DNA of 64,000 nucleotides from Nucisporomicrobium flavum (GTDB lineage Bacteria; Actinomycetota; Actinomycetes; Mycobacteriales; Micromonosporaceae): NCBI RefSeq assembly GCF_016464385.1, contig NZ_JADMLH010000002.1, positions 722,474-786,473 on the forward strand, read 5' to 3'. Within the stretch, counting starts at the first letter, position 1; every line of letters starts with the position of its first letter. The translations under genes were made by a program, and so were the position numbers. The notes under the pieces were generated by a model that was given only the letters and a program-made list of their open reading frames with translations, made no database searches and was not told where the DNA came from. Shown here in pieces: positions 26,676 through 34,866 of this stretch.

Positions 26676-26705
26676 GGCTAGCCAGGCTCTGGAAGGGAAA
26701 GACCC

Positions 26706-27032
26706 GTGACTTACATCATCGCCGAGCCGTGCGTCGATGTGCTCGACAAGGCATGCATCGAGGAGTGCCCGGTCGACTGCATCTACGAGGGCAACCGGAT
26801 GCTCTACATCCACCCCGATGAGTGCGTCGACTGCGGGGCCTGTGAGCCGGTCTGCCCGGTCGAGGCGATCTTCTACGAGGACGACGTCCCGGAGCAGTGG
26901 AAGGACTACACGAACGCCAACTACGAGTTCTTCGAGGACCTCGGCTCGCCCGGCGGCGCGTCCAAGGTCGGCAAGATCGAGAAGGACGCGACGTTCGTGG
27001 CGGCCCAGCCGCCGCGCGGGGATGCGCACTGA
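26706..27032 (+). CDS. fdxA: 7Fe ferredoxin FdxA
   Basis: A 108-residue soluble electron carrier. Cysteines C9, C17 and C50 should hold the 3Fe-4S cluster and C21, C40, C43, C46 the 4Fe-4S cluster, with C25 as the extra Cys seen in 7Fe ferredoxins. The C-terminal ~50 residues are the extension typical of actinobacterial FdxA. The start is a GTG at 26706 with GGGAAAG upstream. The dapC start lies 2 bp after its stop, a linkage common in actinobacteria. Confidence 0.93.
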   Translation: MTYIIAEPCVDVLDKACIEECPVDCIYEGNRMLYIHPDECVDCGACEPVCPVEAIFYEDDVPEQWKDYTNANYEFFEDLGSPGGASKVGKIEKDATFVAAQPPRGDAH

Positions 27033-27034
27033 CC

Positions 27035-28123
27035 GTGGTCTCGGCGTCGCTGCCTGATTTTCCCTGGGACCTGTTGGAACCGGCCAAGGCGGTCGCCGCC
27101 GCCCACCCCGGCGGCATCGTCGACCTGTCGGTCGGCACGCCCGTCGACCCGGTTCCGGCCTCCATCCGGGCCGCGCTGGCGGACGCCTCCGACGCGCCGG
27201 GTTACCCGCTCACCGCGGGGACCCCGGCGCTGCGGTCGGCGATCGCCGGGTGGGTGGCCCGGGCCTGCAACGCCTCGGGTACGCCCGCGGTCCTGCCCAC
27301 CATCGGCTCCAAGGAGCTGGTGGCGTGGCTGCCCACGCTGCTCGGCATCGGACCCGGTGACGTGGTCGTCATCCCGCAGGTCTGCTACCCGACGTACGAG
27401 GTGGGCGTACGCCTCTCCGGCGCCGAGGTGGTCCGCTCCGACTCGCTGACCGCCCTCGGCCCGGACCCCCGGGTGAAGCTGGTCTGGGTCAACTCGCCGT
27501 CCAACCCGACCGGCCGCGTTCTGCCCCGCGAGCACCTGCGCAAGGTGGTCGACTGGGCCCGGGAGCGCGGCGCCGTCGTGGCCAGCGACGAGTGCTACCT
27601 GACGCTGGGCTGGGACGACACCCCGGTCTCCGTGCTGTCCGACGAGGTCTGCGACGGCGACTACACCGGCGTCATCGCCGTGCACTCGCTGTCCAAGCGC
27701 TCCAACCTGGCGGGCTACCGCGCGGGCTTCGTCGCCGGCGACCCTGCTCTCATCGGCGAGTTGCTCGCGGTCCGCAAGCACGCCGGCATGATCGTCCCGG
27801 CGCCGGTCCAGGCAGCGATGATCGCGGCGCTCGAGGACGAGACCCACGTGACCGGCCAGCGCGCCCGGTACGCATCCCGCCGCGAGGCCCTCCGTGACGC
27901 GCTGACGGCGGCGGGCTTCCGCATCGAGCACTCGGGCGCGGGCCTGTACCTGTGGTCCACCCGCGGTGAGGACTGCTGGAAGACCGTCGACTGGCTGGCG
28001 GAGCGGGGCATCCTGGCGGCACCGGGCGCCTTCTACGGCCCGGCCGCGGCCCAGTACGTCCGCATCGCACTGACGGCCACCGATGAGCGGGTCGCCGCCG
28101 CGGTGGCCCGGCTCGCCGCCTGA
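27035..28123 (+). CDS. dapC: Succinyldiaminopimelate transaminase DapC
   Basis: A 362-residue class I/II PLP aminotransferase that forms N-succinyl-LL-diaminopimelate in lysine and cell-wall synthesis. The PLP lysine is in SLSKRSNLAGYRAG; the substrate carboxylate arginine is near the C-terminus (QYVRIALT); NSPSNPTG is the usual cofactor-loop motif. The GTG at 27035 is the only start near the family N-terminus (SASLPDFPWDLL). It is placed tightly behind fdxA. Alternative: another class I aminotransferase, but the fdxA linkage favours DapC. Confidence 0.9.
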   Translation: MVSASLPDFPWDLLEPAKAVAAAHPGGIVDLSVGTPVDPVPASIRAALADASDAPGYPLTAGTPALRSAIAGWVARACNASGTPAVLPTIGSKELVAWLPTLLGIGPGDVVVIPQVCYPTYEVGVRLSGAEVVRSDSLTALGPDPRVKLVWVNSPSNPTGRVLPREHLRKVVDWARERGAVVASDECYLTLGWDDTPVSVLSDEVCDGDYTGVIAVHSLSKRSNLAGYRAGFVAGDPALIGELLAVRKHAGMIVPAPVQAAMIAALEDETHVTGQRARYASRREALRDALTAAGFRIEHSGAGLYLWSTRGEDCWKTVDWLAERGILAAPGAFYGPAAAQYVRIALTATDERVAAAVARLAA

Positions 28124-28222
28124 CCATCCTCTGACAAGCTGTCCACAGGGGGTGCACGCGGATCGCTCGCGGTCGCTACTCTCGATGCGATGCTGTGACG
28201 GCGTGGCAACGGGGAGGTCGTC

Positions 28223-28648
28223 GTGGGCGAACCAGGGATCAATGTCGAGACGGGCGGACTGAACAAGTTCGCCACTGACGTGCACGTGGACACCGACAGT
28301 GTCCTCGGGCCGGCCACCGAGAGAGCGCAGGTTCAGCTCTCCGACGGTGTGCGCTTCGGCGCCAAGAACGCGAGCGGCGCGGTGCACGCGGCCAAGCAGC
28401 GCTATGCGCAGAGCCTCGTCGCGTCCACCGAGAACCTGAAGCAGTACGTGGCAGCGGCCAAACTGCTCGCCGCCGCGGCGCAGAAGGTCGCGGCCGAGCT
28501 CGACGCCTCGGACGCGCGGGCCGCCAAGTCCACCGCGCCGGCCGAGCAGGCGCTGTGGGCGGCCGCGGAGGAGGCCCGCAAGGCCCGGCTCGCCGCGGAG
28601 GCCGCCGAGCGCGCATCGCACCACGGTGGACGGGCGGAGGCGGTATGA
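28223..28648 (+). CDS. Helical WXG100/EspC-like type VII secretion candidate
   Basis: A 141-residue protein, almost wholly alpha-helical and Ala-rich, with no signal peptide or membrane helix. Two long helices (about 10-45 and 50-95) recall WXG100/EspC-like proteins exported by type VII systems, but no clear W-x-G is present. The Ala/Glu-rich C-terminus (about 105-135) looks coiled-coil. GTG start with GGGGAGG about seven bases upstream. The stop overlaps the next gene by 4 nt, and the operon ends in a mycosin, which supports the secretion link. Confidence 0.7.
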   Translation: MGEPGINVETGGLNKFATDVHVDTDSVLGPATERAQVQLSDGVRFGAKNASGAVHAAKQRYAQSLVASTENLKQYVAAAKLLAAAAQKVAAELDASDARAAKSTAPAEQALWAAAEEARKARLAAEAAERASHHGGRAEAV

Positions 28649-30177
28649 GCGACGAGGTGTTGAGCAGCAGCTGGTGCACGGCGTGGCAGTCGTACAACAC
28701 GCCCCGCCTGTGGGCGATGGTCGCCGACGAGGACGACCCTGAGGCGTGGCGGCAGGTCGCCGCGTGGGATGACATCTCCGGCTCGGTGAAGGACCAGCGG
28801 GCCATGCTGGTCAAGGCCAAGGAGGACCTCGTCGCGGCGTGGCCGCCGGAGCAGAACAAGTCGTCCGCGGCGTTCGTCCAGGAGCTGGACACGCTGATCG
28901 CCCGCATGGACGCCGCCCGCGTCGACGCCGACCAGACCGCCACCGGCCTGGCGAACATCCTCGAGGCGCTGCGCCAGGCGAAGAACAACATCCAGCCCCT
29001 GTACGAGCAGTACAAGGAGAAGAACGACGACATCTGGCCGTCCTGGTGGGACAACGCCGAGGACGAGATCGACGAGCAGGCCCGTAAGCACATGATCACG
29101 GCGGAGGGCATCGTCCAGGAGAACGTCGCCCGCCTCAAGGTGCCGGACCCGTACGAGCTCAAGCCGCAGGAACCCAAGTTCGAGAAGACCCCGCCCGGCG
29201 GCGATCCCCGGCAACCGCACACGCGGAGCGGCTCCGACACCGGCAGCTCGTCTGACGGGCACTCGCGCGCCAGCGGCCCGGTCTCTGTGCCGCACGATCC
29301 GCCGCCGCCGATGCCTGGCCGTGACGAGACGACCCAGGACGGCGTGACCGGCCCCGGCGCGACCCAGCCCGGCGGTGGCCCGTCCGGCGGTGGCTCCGGC
29401 TCCGTGGTGACCCCGTCCGGCCCCGGACTGGCCGGAGTCATCACCCCGCCCGGCGTGACCCCGGCCGACACGCTGCCCCCTGGCGGCGGACCGTTCCCCG
29501 GCACGGGCGGCGGCGCGGGCCCGGTGACCGGCGGCGGCTCCGGAGTCCTCCCGCCCGGCGTGGTCCCCCCGGGCCAGATCGGCTCCGGCGGAGGCAGCGC
29601 GGGCGTCTCCGGCGTCGGCCGTGGCGTCTCGGGCGCCGGCCGCGGCGGCGTACGCGTGCCCACCGGCGCGGGCAGGGCCCTGCCCTCCGGCGCGGTGATC
29701 GGTGAGTCGGTCGCAGGCGGTGCCCGCGGCCCCATGGGAGGCGTCGGCGGAGTGTCCGGCCGCGGCGCGGGAGCCGGTCGCGTCGGCGGCCCCGGCGGAA
29801 TGGCAGGCCGCGGCGGCGCAGCCGGCTCCGTCGGTGGTGTCGCCGGCCGAGGCGGCGCCGCAGGTCGCGGTGCTGTCGCAGGCCGCGGAGGGATGACAGG
29901 TCGCGCCGGCGCCGTCAGAGGCGCAGCCGAGCCGGCTCGCCCACCCCGCCCGTCCTGGCTACCGGAGGAACCGGCAGGCACCACCCGCCCCGGCACCGGC
30001 CCGACGGGCATGTCCGGCGCGGCCCGCGGCGCCCGGCGCTCGGGCGACGGCAGCCAGCCCGAGTTCGACCCGGACAACCCGTGGCAGGTGGCGGAGGGCG
30101 TCGACCCGGTCATCGCCCCGTCCACCGAGGAGGCGACCCACGACCCCGGCCCCAACGTGATCGGCTGGCGCGGGTGA
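28645..30177 (+). CDS. Type VII secretion-associated protein with Gly/Pro-rich tail
   Basis: A 510-residue protein in two parts. Residues 1-~175 are helical and charged, with several Trp (SSWCTAWQSY, DIWPSWWDNAE), and resemble the N-terminal helical domains of PPE/WXG-type substrates. Residues ~190-480 are Gly/Pro/Ser-rich with imperfect GRGGAAG-like repeats, probably disordered. The last 30 residues (FDPDNPWQVAEGVDPVI) are conserved-looking and may be a recognition tail. It overlaps the gene before (ATGA) and the mycosin after (GTGA). No signal peptide is present, as expected for a type VII substrate. Function inferred from context. Confidence 0.75.
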   Translation: MSDEVLSSSWCTAWQSYNTPRLWAMVADEDDPEAWRQVAAWDDISGSVKDQRAMLVKAKEDLVAAWPPEQNKSSAAFVQELDTLIARMDAARVDADQTATGLANILEALRQAKNNIQPLYEQYKEKNDDIWPSWWDNAEDEIDEQARKHMITAEGIVQENVARLKVPDPYELKPQEPKFEKTPPGGDPRQPHTRSGSDTGSSSDGHSRASGPVSVPHDPPPPMPGRDETTQDGVTGPGATQPGGGPSGGGSGSVVTPSGPGLAGVITPPGVTPADTLPPGGGPFPGTGGGAGPVTGGGSGVLPPGVVPPGQIGSGGGSAGVSGVGRGVSGAGRGGVRVPTGAGRALPSGAVIGESVAGGARGPMGGVGGVSGRGAGAGRVGGPGGMAGRGGAAGSVGGVAGRGGAAGRGAVAGRGGMTGRAGAVRGAAEPARPPRPSWLPEEPAGTTRPGTGPTGMSGAARGARRSGDGSQPEFDPDNPWQVAEGVDPVIAPSTEEATHDPGPNVIGWRG

Positions 30178-31862
30178 CCCCGTCCACCCACCCGGGGCCC
30201 ACCGGCCGGTGGGCCCCGCCGCCCGACCACCAACACGCCCCTGGCCGCGGCCCAGCGGTGCTCGTCCACCCGCACGCCCCCGGCCGCGACCCAGCCGTGC
30301 TCGGCCACCCGCACGCCCCCGGCCGCGACCCAGCCGTGCCCGGCCACCCGCGCCCTCGCGCCCGCAGCCGAGGTCCGGCCGTGCCCGACCAGCTCCGCCC
30401 TCGCGCCGCCGGCAGCGGTTCGGCTGTGCCCGACCAGTCCCACCCCTGCGGCCGCGGTGCGGCCGCGCCCGACCACCTCGGCGCCCTCGGCCGCGGTCTG
30501 GCCGCGCCTGACCACCGCCGCGCCCCCGGCCCGGCTGCGCCCCACCACCCTTGCGCCCCCGGCCCGGCTGCGCCCCACCACCCTTGCGCCCCCGGCCCGG
30601 CTGCGCCCCACCACCCTTGCGCCCCCGGCCCGGCTGCGCCCCACCACCCTTGCGCCCCCGGCCCGGCTGCGTTTGACGTCGCCCGCCTCGCCGCCTCGGC
30701 GGCGTTTGACGTCGCCCGCCACCCCGACTCGGCCGCGTTTGACGGCGCCCGTCACCCGGGCCGGCGGCTGGCCGCTGCGGCACGCCAGGCCGGGGCGGTG
30801 CTCACCGCCCTGCTCATCGTCGCGGGGTCGGCGGTCCCCGCGCGCGCCGACTCCATCAGGGACAAGCAGTGGTACTGGTCCCCGATGAAGGTCTCCGAAG
30901 CGCAGAAGATAACCAAGGGCGAGGGCGTCGTCGTCGCGGTCCTCGACACCGGGGTCGACGCCGGCCATCCCGACCTGCGGGGTGCCGTGCTGCCGGGCCG
31001 CCAGATCGTGCAGAACAAGCCGGCCGGCAACGACGACAGCGTCGGCCACGGCACTGGCATGGCCGGCATCATCGCGGGCCGCGGCCACGGTTCGGGGGAC
31101 GGCATCCGCGGCATCGCCCCGCAGGCGAAGATTCTGCCGATCCGCCCGGTGAACGACACGTTCTTCGTCGCCCAGGGCATCCGCTGGGCCGTCGACCACG
31201 GAGCCAAGGTCATCACCCTCGCGTTCCAGATCGACCCCTCCGAGAACCTGCAGTCCGCTCTCAAGGAGGCCGCAGCCGCCGACGTCGTCCTCATCGGGGC
31301 TGCCGGCAACGAGGCCGACAAGGGCAACGCCCTCGAATACCCGGGCGCGTACCCCCAGGTCCTGACGGTCGGAGCCGTCGACCGCCGCAACAAGGTCGCC
31401 GCGTTCTCCAACCACGGCCCCCAGGTCGACCTGGCAGCCCCGGGCGTCGACATCACCGTCCCGGCCCCCGGCAACACGTACGCCGAGGTCGAAGGCAGCA
31501 GCGTCTCAGCCGCCCTGGTAGCCGGCGCGGCGGCCCTGATCCGAGCCGAACACCCCGACCTCACGGCCGCCCAGGTTGTGGACCGCCTGACCAGCACAGC
31601 AATCGACCGAGGCGCCAAGGGGCGCGACGACTACTACGGCGAGGGCCAGCTCGACCTGATGGCCGCCCTGACCGCCCCCGAGCCGAAGGCAACCACCGCC
31701 GACCCGGCGACGACGAACGCACCGGCGGCAGCTCCGCCCACAACCCCAGCCGATGGCGACGACGACGGCATCCCGCCGCTGCTTATCGTGGCGGCCGGCG
31801 TGCTCCTCTTGGCGGTCGCGGCACTCGCAGTCTTCCTCCTGGCCCGCCGCCGGGCCCGGTGA
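30174..31862 (+). CDS. Mycosin-like S8 protease with long repeat N-terminus
   Basis: A 562-residue subtilisin-type protease. The catalytic Asp is in VAVLDTGVDAGHPDL, His in VGHGTGMAGIIAG and Ser in GSSVSAALVAG, with Asn in GAAGNEAD. A Pro/Thr linker and a C-terminal transmembrane helix (about 535-557) complete the mycosin layout. The signal peptide lies at about residues 197-225 (AVLTALLIVAGSAVPARA), behind ~195 residues of His/Pro/Ala repeats. The GTG at 30174 overlaps the previous stop; no ATG, GTG or TTG lies in frame between about residue 86 and V209, so a short form starting just before the signal peptide would need an unusual codon. Confidence 0.85.
   Translation: MTPSTHPGPTGRWAPPPDHQHAPGRGPAVLVHPHAPGRDPAVLGHPHAPGRDPAVPGHPRPRARSRGPAVPDQLRPRAAGSGSAVPDQSHPCGRGAAAPDHLGALGRGLAAPDHRRAPGPAAPHHPCAPGPAAPHHPCAPGPAAPHHPCAPGPAAPHHPCAPGPAAFDVARLAASAAFDVARHPDSAAFDGARHPGRRLAAAARQAGAVLTALLIVAGSAVPARADSIRDKQWYWSPMKVSEAQKITKGEGVVVAVLDTGVDAGHPDLRGAVLPGRQIVQNKPAGNDDSVGHGTGMAGIIAGRGHGSGDGIRGIAPQAKILPIRPVNDTFFVAQGIRWAVDHGAKVITLAFQIDPSENLQSALKEAAAADVVLIGAAGNEADKGNALEYPGAYPQVLTVGAVDRRNKVAAFSNHGPQVDLAAPGVDITVPAPGNTYAEVEGSSVSAALVAGAAALIRAEHPDLTAAQVVDRLTSTAIDRGAKGRDDYYGEGQLDLMAALTAPEPKATTADPATTNAPAAAPPTTPADGDDDGIPPLLIVAAGVLLLAVAALAVFLLARRRAR
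30538..30669 (+). repeat. 33-bp tandem repeat inside the mycosin gene
   Basis: Four exact 33-bp copies follow each other, each encoding the 11-residue unit PAAPHHPCAPG. Diverged copies precede and follow it; the next three 11-residue units read AAFDVARxxxS-like. All periods are multiples of three, which fits selection in a coding frame. Confidence 0.88.
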
Positions 31863-32077
31863 CCTGAGGCTCCGTACCAGTCGTCAACGACCGGGGTTCG
31901 ACCCGTCCTTTCGATCCGATCAGGACCGGGCGCATCGATCGGGTACGTCCGTTGAGCCAGGTGCGTTTCGCCCGGACGGTCGTTGGCCCAGCGCTGCCCA
32001 CGTCTGCTCCGCGGGTGACAGTGCGCCCATGACGAGGATGTCCATGCGGGGCGTTGGAGGTTCACCCGTACATGTGT

Positions 32078-32107
32078 AATCTGCAACCCGCGCTGCGAAA
32101 TCTGCAA
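32078..32107 (+). promoter_or_regulatory. AATCTGCAA direct repeats upstream of DUF5753 gene
   Basis: aatctgcaa occurs twice, at 32078-32086 and 32099-32107, exactly 21 bp apart (two helix turns). A TAGGAT -10 box (32136-32141) follows, 8 bp before the ATG. Related TCTGC motifs occur upstream of the XRE regulator (33219-33227) and of the DUF6232-like gene (34736-34754). This suggests an operator for the local XRE-DUF5753 regulator. Confidence 0.5.
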
Positions 32108-32149
32108 GAAGCTGATTGCGTCGCGCAAACCTCGCTAGGATTACGCCAT

Positions 32150-32764
32150 ATGGAGAGCTTGACGATGACGAAGTTGTTCGACGTCCGCGCCTCGAAGCCC
32201 TTCCATCGGCTTCTCGACACGGAGAAGACCTCCGAGAGCATCTTCTACAACGCGCCTCTCCACGTGCCCGGTCTTCTCCAGGAGCCGGCCTATGTCGAGG
32301 AGATGATCTGCGGCATCACCGGCCTGGTGTCGGCTGATCCGGAGGCGGTCGAGCGCGTGCGGGTCCGCAACGAGCGGCACGCCGCGTTCCTGGAGCGGCT
32401 GGAGCAGGACAACGCGCCCCAGGTGCAGGTGGTTCTGGACGAGTCTGTTCTGCGACGCGGACGGCCGGATTCGGCTGCGATGCGCAGGCAGATCGAGCAT
32501 CTGATCGAGGTGTCGCGCAGGCCCACCGTCCGCATCGGGGTGATGCCCCTGGAGAGCGGCCCGCATCCCAACCTGGTCGGATCCTTCGAGCTCCACGATT
32601 CAGTGAACGGCAGCCTGGTGTTCTTCGAAGGGGCGGAGGGCGACCGGATTCTGGAGGACGTGGATCGCGTCGCCATGTATTGGGAGTTCGCGAGCTCGTT
32701 GATGGATATCGCCGTGCATGGTGAGCAAGCGCGGACGCTGATGTCCAAACTCATCGGCGGGTGA
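32150..32764 (+). CDS. DUF5753 protein without a helix-turn-helix domain
   Basis: A 204-residue protein made almost only of the DUF5753 domain (LHVPGLLQEPAYVEEMI, VVLDESVLRR, IGVMPLESGPHPNLVGSFELHD). In the usual XRE-DUF5753 regulators this domain follows an N-terminal HTH of ~80 residues; here it is absent. The ATG at 32150 lies 8 bp after a TAGGAT -10 box, so the message is probably leaderless; a second ATG is at 32165. It converges on the DUF397 gene with an 8-bp gap. It may act as a free sensor or partner for the full-length regulator at 33232. Alternatively it is a truncated gene. Confidence 0.8.
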   Translation: MESLTMTKLFDVRASKPFHRLLDTEKTSESIFYNAPLHVPGLLQEPAYVEEMICGITGLVSADPEAVERVRVRNERHAAFLERLEQDNAPQVQVVLDESVLRRGRPDSAAMRRQIEHLIEVSRRPTVRIGVMPLESGPHPNLVGSFELHDSVNGSLVFFEGAEGDRILEDVDRVAMYWEFASSLMDIAVHGEQARTLMSKLIGG

Positions 32765-32772
32765 GCCGGCGG

Positions 32773-32970
32773 TCAATCGCCGGGAAGGTCGCCTGCCTTG
32801 AGGTCCGCAATGAAGGCGCGGAACGCGTCGAGGTCGAAGGCGAGAACCGGGCCCGAACGATCCTTTGAGTCGCGCATGAGCACCCGATCGCTTTCTTTCT
32901 TGATCTCCACGCATGATCCACTGGCGCTTCGGGTGCTCTTGTGCCATTCAGGTTGTTTGTGGTCGTGCAC
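32773..32970 (-). CDS. DUF397 small regulatory partner protein
   Basis: A 65-residue DUF397 protein: EWHKSTRSASGSCVEI at the start, VLMRDSKDRSGPVLAF in the middle and a helical end (DAFRAFIADLKAGD). DUF397 proteins are encoded beside XRE-DUF5753 regulators (for example Scr2 with Scr1 in Streptomyces) and modulate them. The GTG at 32970 has AGGAGG with a short 4-nt spacer and gives the usual family length. It faces the HTH-less DUF5753 gene and is divergent from the XRE regulator. Confidence 0.87.
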   Translation of the reverse strand: MHDHKQPEWHKSTRSASGSCVEIKKESDRVLMRDSKDRSGPVLAFDLDAFRAFIADLKAGDLPGD

Positions 32971-33231
32971 TGTGCCTCCTGCGAACGGCCCACGGAGCCG
33001 AAAAGGCCACGTCATATGGGCGGCATGTCGGCGTATCTGAACGCTTGAGCTGCGCCGGCGGCGGGCTGCCTCGTCGGAGCCGACCAGTCACCCAGCGTAC
33101 CGGATATTCAGTGACTTGGATCTGCCAATGGGAGGCCAATGGAGCCCGACTCGGGGGCGCACGACCAGACATCGACGATGCGGTAGGCTCTTGCGAGTGG
33201 GCGTCAGCCACCTGACTTTTGCAGACTGCTG

Positions 33232-34161
33232 ATGACGGCGGGAGGAGCGGACGTGCCCGAAACGTCGGACAGTCCCGGTCTGCGCACCATGGTGGGTCCT
33301 AAGATCGCCAAGGTCAACGTAGCTCAGCAGTTGAAGATGCTGCGCGAAGAAGCAGGCCTCAGCGTCACGTCCGTCGCTGACGCCATGGAATGGTCCGTCT
33401 CGAAATTGACTCGAATTGAAAAGGGTGAAGTATCGATTCAGCCCTTGGAAGTTCGAGCGCTGCTGGACCACTATGCCGTAACGGACGCCAATGTAGTCAC
33501 CGAGCTGGCCCGGCTGGCCCGGACCTCTCGGTCGAGGCAATGGTACAGCCGGCATCGCCTTGCCGGAGCGTACGCCGATTTCGTGGCTTACGAGAATGAG
33601 GCTTCCGTCATTCAGGCCTGGCAGATGCTGTTCGTCCCAGGGCTGTTGCAGACCAGCGACTACGCTCGAGCGGTTACGGCCCGCACGCTGCGTGCCGACC
33701 CGAACGACGAGCAAGTGAAGGCGCGGGTCGAGCTGCGGCTGGATCGGCAGAAAGCGCTGTTCGAGCGCATGGAAGGGGCTGAGGCTCCCCGTGTGGTGGC
33801 AATCCTCGACGAGTCGGTGCTGAGGCGGCCGATCGGGGGACGGGCCGTCATGGCCCGCCAGCTCGACCACCTTCTCGCATTGGCCGAGGATGACACGAAG
33901 TTCGCTCTCGGCGTGGCGCCACTCGATCTCGAGCATCACTCCGGTCTGGGTGGCTCATTCGAGCTTCTCAAATTCTCCGACAAGAGTCATACGGATGTGT
34001 TGTTCGTGGAAGGTGCCGCGGGACGCGACTTCCTGCTCGCGGACAAGGGCTCGACCGATCGGCACAACGCGCTGTTTAAGGATCTGCTTGATTACGGCCG
34101 GACGGGGGATCGGGCGCTGCAGATGATCCGTTCGATCCGGGACGGCATGCAGGGCGACTAG
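33232..34161 (+). CDS. XRE-family regulator with DUF5753 sensor domain
   Basis: A 309-residue DNA-binding regulator. The HTH is at about residues 30-85 (LKMLREEAGLSVTSVADAM, WSVSKLTRIEKGEVSI). DUF5753 follows (about 115-300) with FVPGLLQTSDYARAV, VVAILDESVLRRPIGG and LGVAPLDLEHHSGLGGSFELLKF. This is the standard architecture of the large actinomycete family that works with DUF397 proteins. The ATG at 33232 has no obvious ribosome site; the GTG at 33253 has GGAGGAG five bases upstream and may be the true start. The codon bias is somewhat less GC-rich than its neighbours. Confidence 0.9.
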   Translation: MTAGGADVPETSDSPGLRTMVGPKIAKVNVAQQLKMLREEAGLSVTSVADAMEWSVSKLTRIEKGEVSIQPLEVRALLDHYAVTDANVVTELARLARTSRSRQWYSRHRLAGAYADFVAYENEASVIQAWQMLFVPGLLQTSDYARAVTARTLRADPNDEQVKARVELRLDRQKALFERMEGAEAPRVVAILDESVLRRPIGGRAVMARQLDHLLALAEDDTKFALGVAPLDLEHHSGLGGSFELLKFSDKSHTDVLFVEGAAGRDFLLADKGSTDRHNALFKDLLDYGRTGDRALQMIRSIRDGMQGD

Positions 34162-34179
34162 AGCGCGACGGCGACCCGG

Positions 34180-34202
34180 CCCCGGCCGGCGGTGGGCCGG
34201 GG
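34180..34202. terminator. Hairpin between convergent genes
   Basis: An 8-bp inverted repeat, ccccggcc and ggccgggg with a 7-nt loop, fills most of the 46-bp gap between the convergent XRE regulator and DUF6232-like genes. It has no T-run. It may end both transcripts. Confidence 0.45.
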
Positions 34203-34207
34203 GCGGG

Positions 34208-34654
34208 TCATGGTCGTGGCGGGCGGTTGGCTTCGATGGCGCGGACCACCGCTCGGTGCACCTGGCCGAAGATGCGCTGGTCGTCCGAGGCGAACAGGAC
34301 GACCAGGCGTCCCTCGTACCAGGCCGTCAGTTCCATCCATCGCGGGTTGCGGCGGTTGTCGACCAGTACCGCTCCGGCCATGCCGCCGCCCGCGAGGACC
34401 CCGGCCGTGCAGAGCAGCGCCTGCGCCGAGCCGTACAGCACGGCGACGCTGAAGGCGAGCAGCAGCTCCACGCCTCCGCAGTACAACGCCACGATGAGGC
34501 CTGGATGGGTGTAGATCTGCTCGGGATCCAGGATGGCCAGCCGGCGTACCGGGTAGCGGGCCGAGGGCGTCTCGATGTAGACGTCCGTTACTACGATGTC
34601 CGGGCCGGGGTAGAGGATCCGGTGGTTCGATGAGGTGACTGATTCCGCAGACAT
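34208..34654 (-). CDS. DUF6232-like small membrane protein
   Basis: A 148-residue protein with a polar N-terminus, two closely spaced hydrophobic segments (about 53-72 and 75-97) and a polar C-terminal part (RRNPRWMELTAWYEGRLVVLF, then IFGQVHRAVVRAIEA). The pattern resembles DUF6232, a family often linked with XRE/DUF397 genes; that link is from memory. The ATG at 34654 has GAGGAGGGG about seven bases upstream. It converges on the XRE regulator, and an inverted TCTGC repeat lies ~82-100 bp upstream, so it is a candidate target of that regulator. Confidence 0.7.
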   Translation of the reverse strand: MSAESVTSSNHRILYPGPDIVVTDVYIETPSARYPVRRLAILDPEQIYTHPGLIVALYCGGVELLLAFSVAVLYGSAQALLCTAGVLAGGGMAGAVLVDNRRNPRWMELTAWYEGRLVVLFASDDQRIFGQVHRAVVRAIEANRPPRP

Positions 34655-34735
34655 GGCGACCCCTCCTCAAGCCATCGTCAGTCGTGAGCCAGCCGTCAGC
34701 AAGCTTCACTCATGACTAGGCGGTCCGCTCACCGC

Positions 34736-34754
34736 AGTCTGCAGAACGCAGATT
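34736..34754 (-). promoter_or_regulatory. Inverted TCTGC repeat upstream of DUF6232-like gene
   Basis: agtctgc and gcagatt form an imperfect dyad with a 5-bp spacer (agaac), 82-100 bp upstream of the ATG at 34654. The half-site is the same TCTGC core as the repeats upstream of the two DUF5753 genes. Confidence 0.45.
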
Positions 34755-34866
34755 AGAAGATTCGTCCCCTTCATGCCATTTTAGAACGCCGGATTTGAGA
34801 AGTAGGCGTGCTTCACCCGTTCCCGCACTGAACGAACGCTCAGGTGATCTCCGGAGCGAAGGCGGG

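Noticed and set aside
28140..28152. DnaA box-like ctgtccaca upstream of the type VII-like operon
   Set aside because: A single copy with one mismatch and no AT-rich region or dnaA/dnaN genes; not an origin.
31889..31908. tRNA T-arm-like text (ccggggttcgacccgt)
   Set aside because: The flanking sequence cannot form an acceptor stem or anticodon arm, so it is a chance match.
31997..32048. Short minus-strand open frame beginning MDILVMGALSP
   Set aside because: No ribosome site at normal spacing, no recognisable domain, and it sits in a gap that is better read as promoter DNA of the DUF5753 gene.
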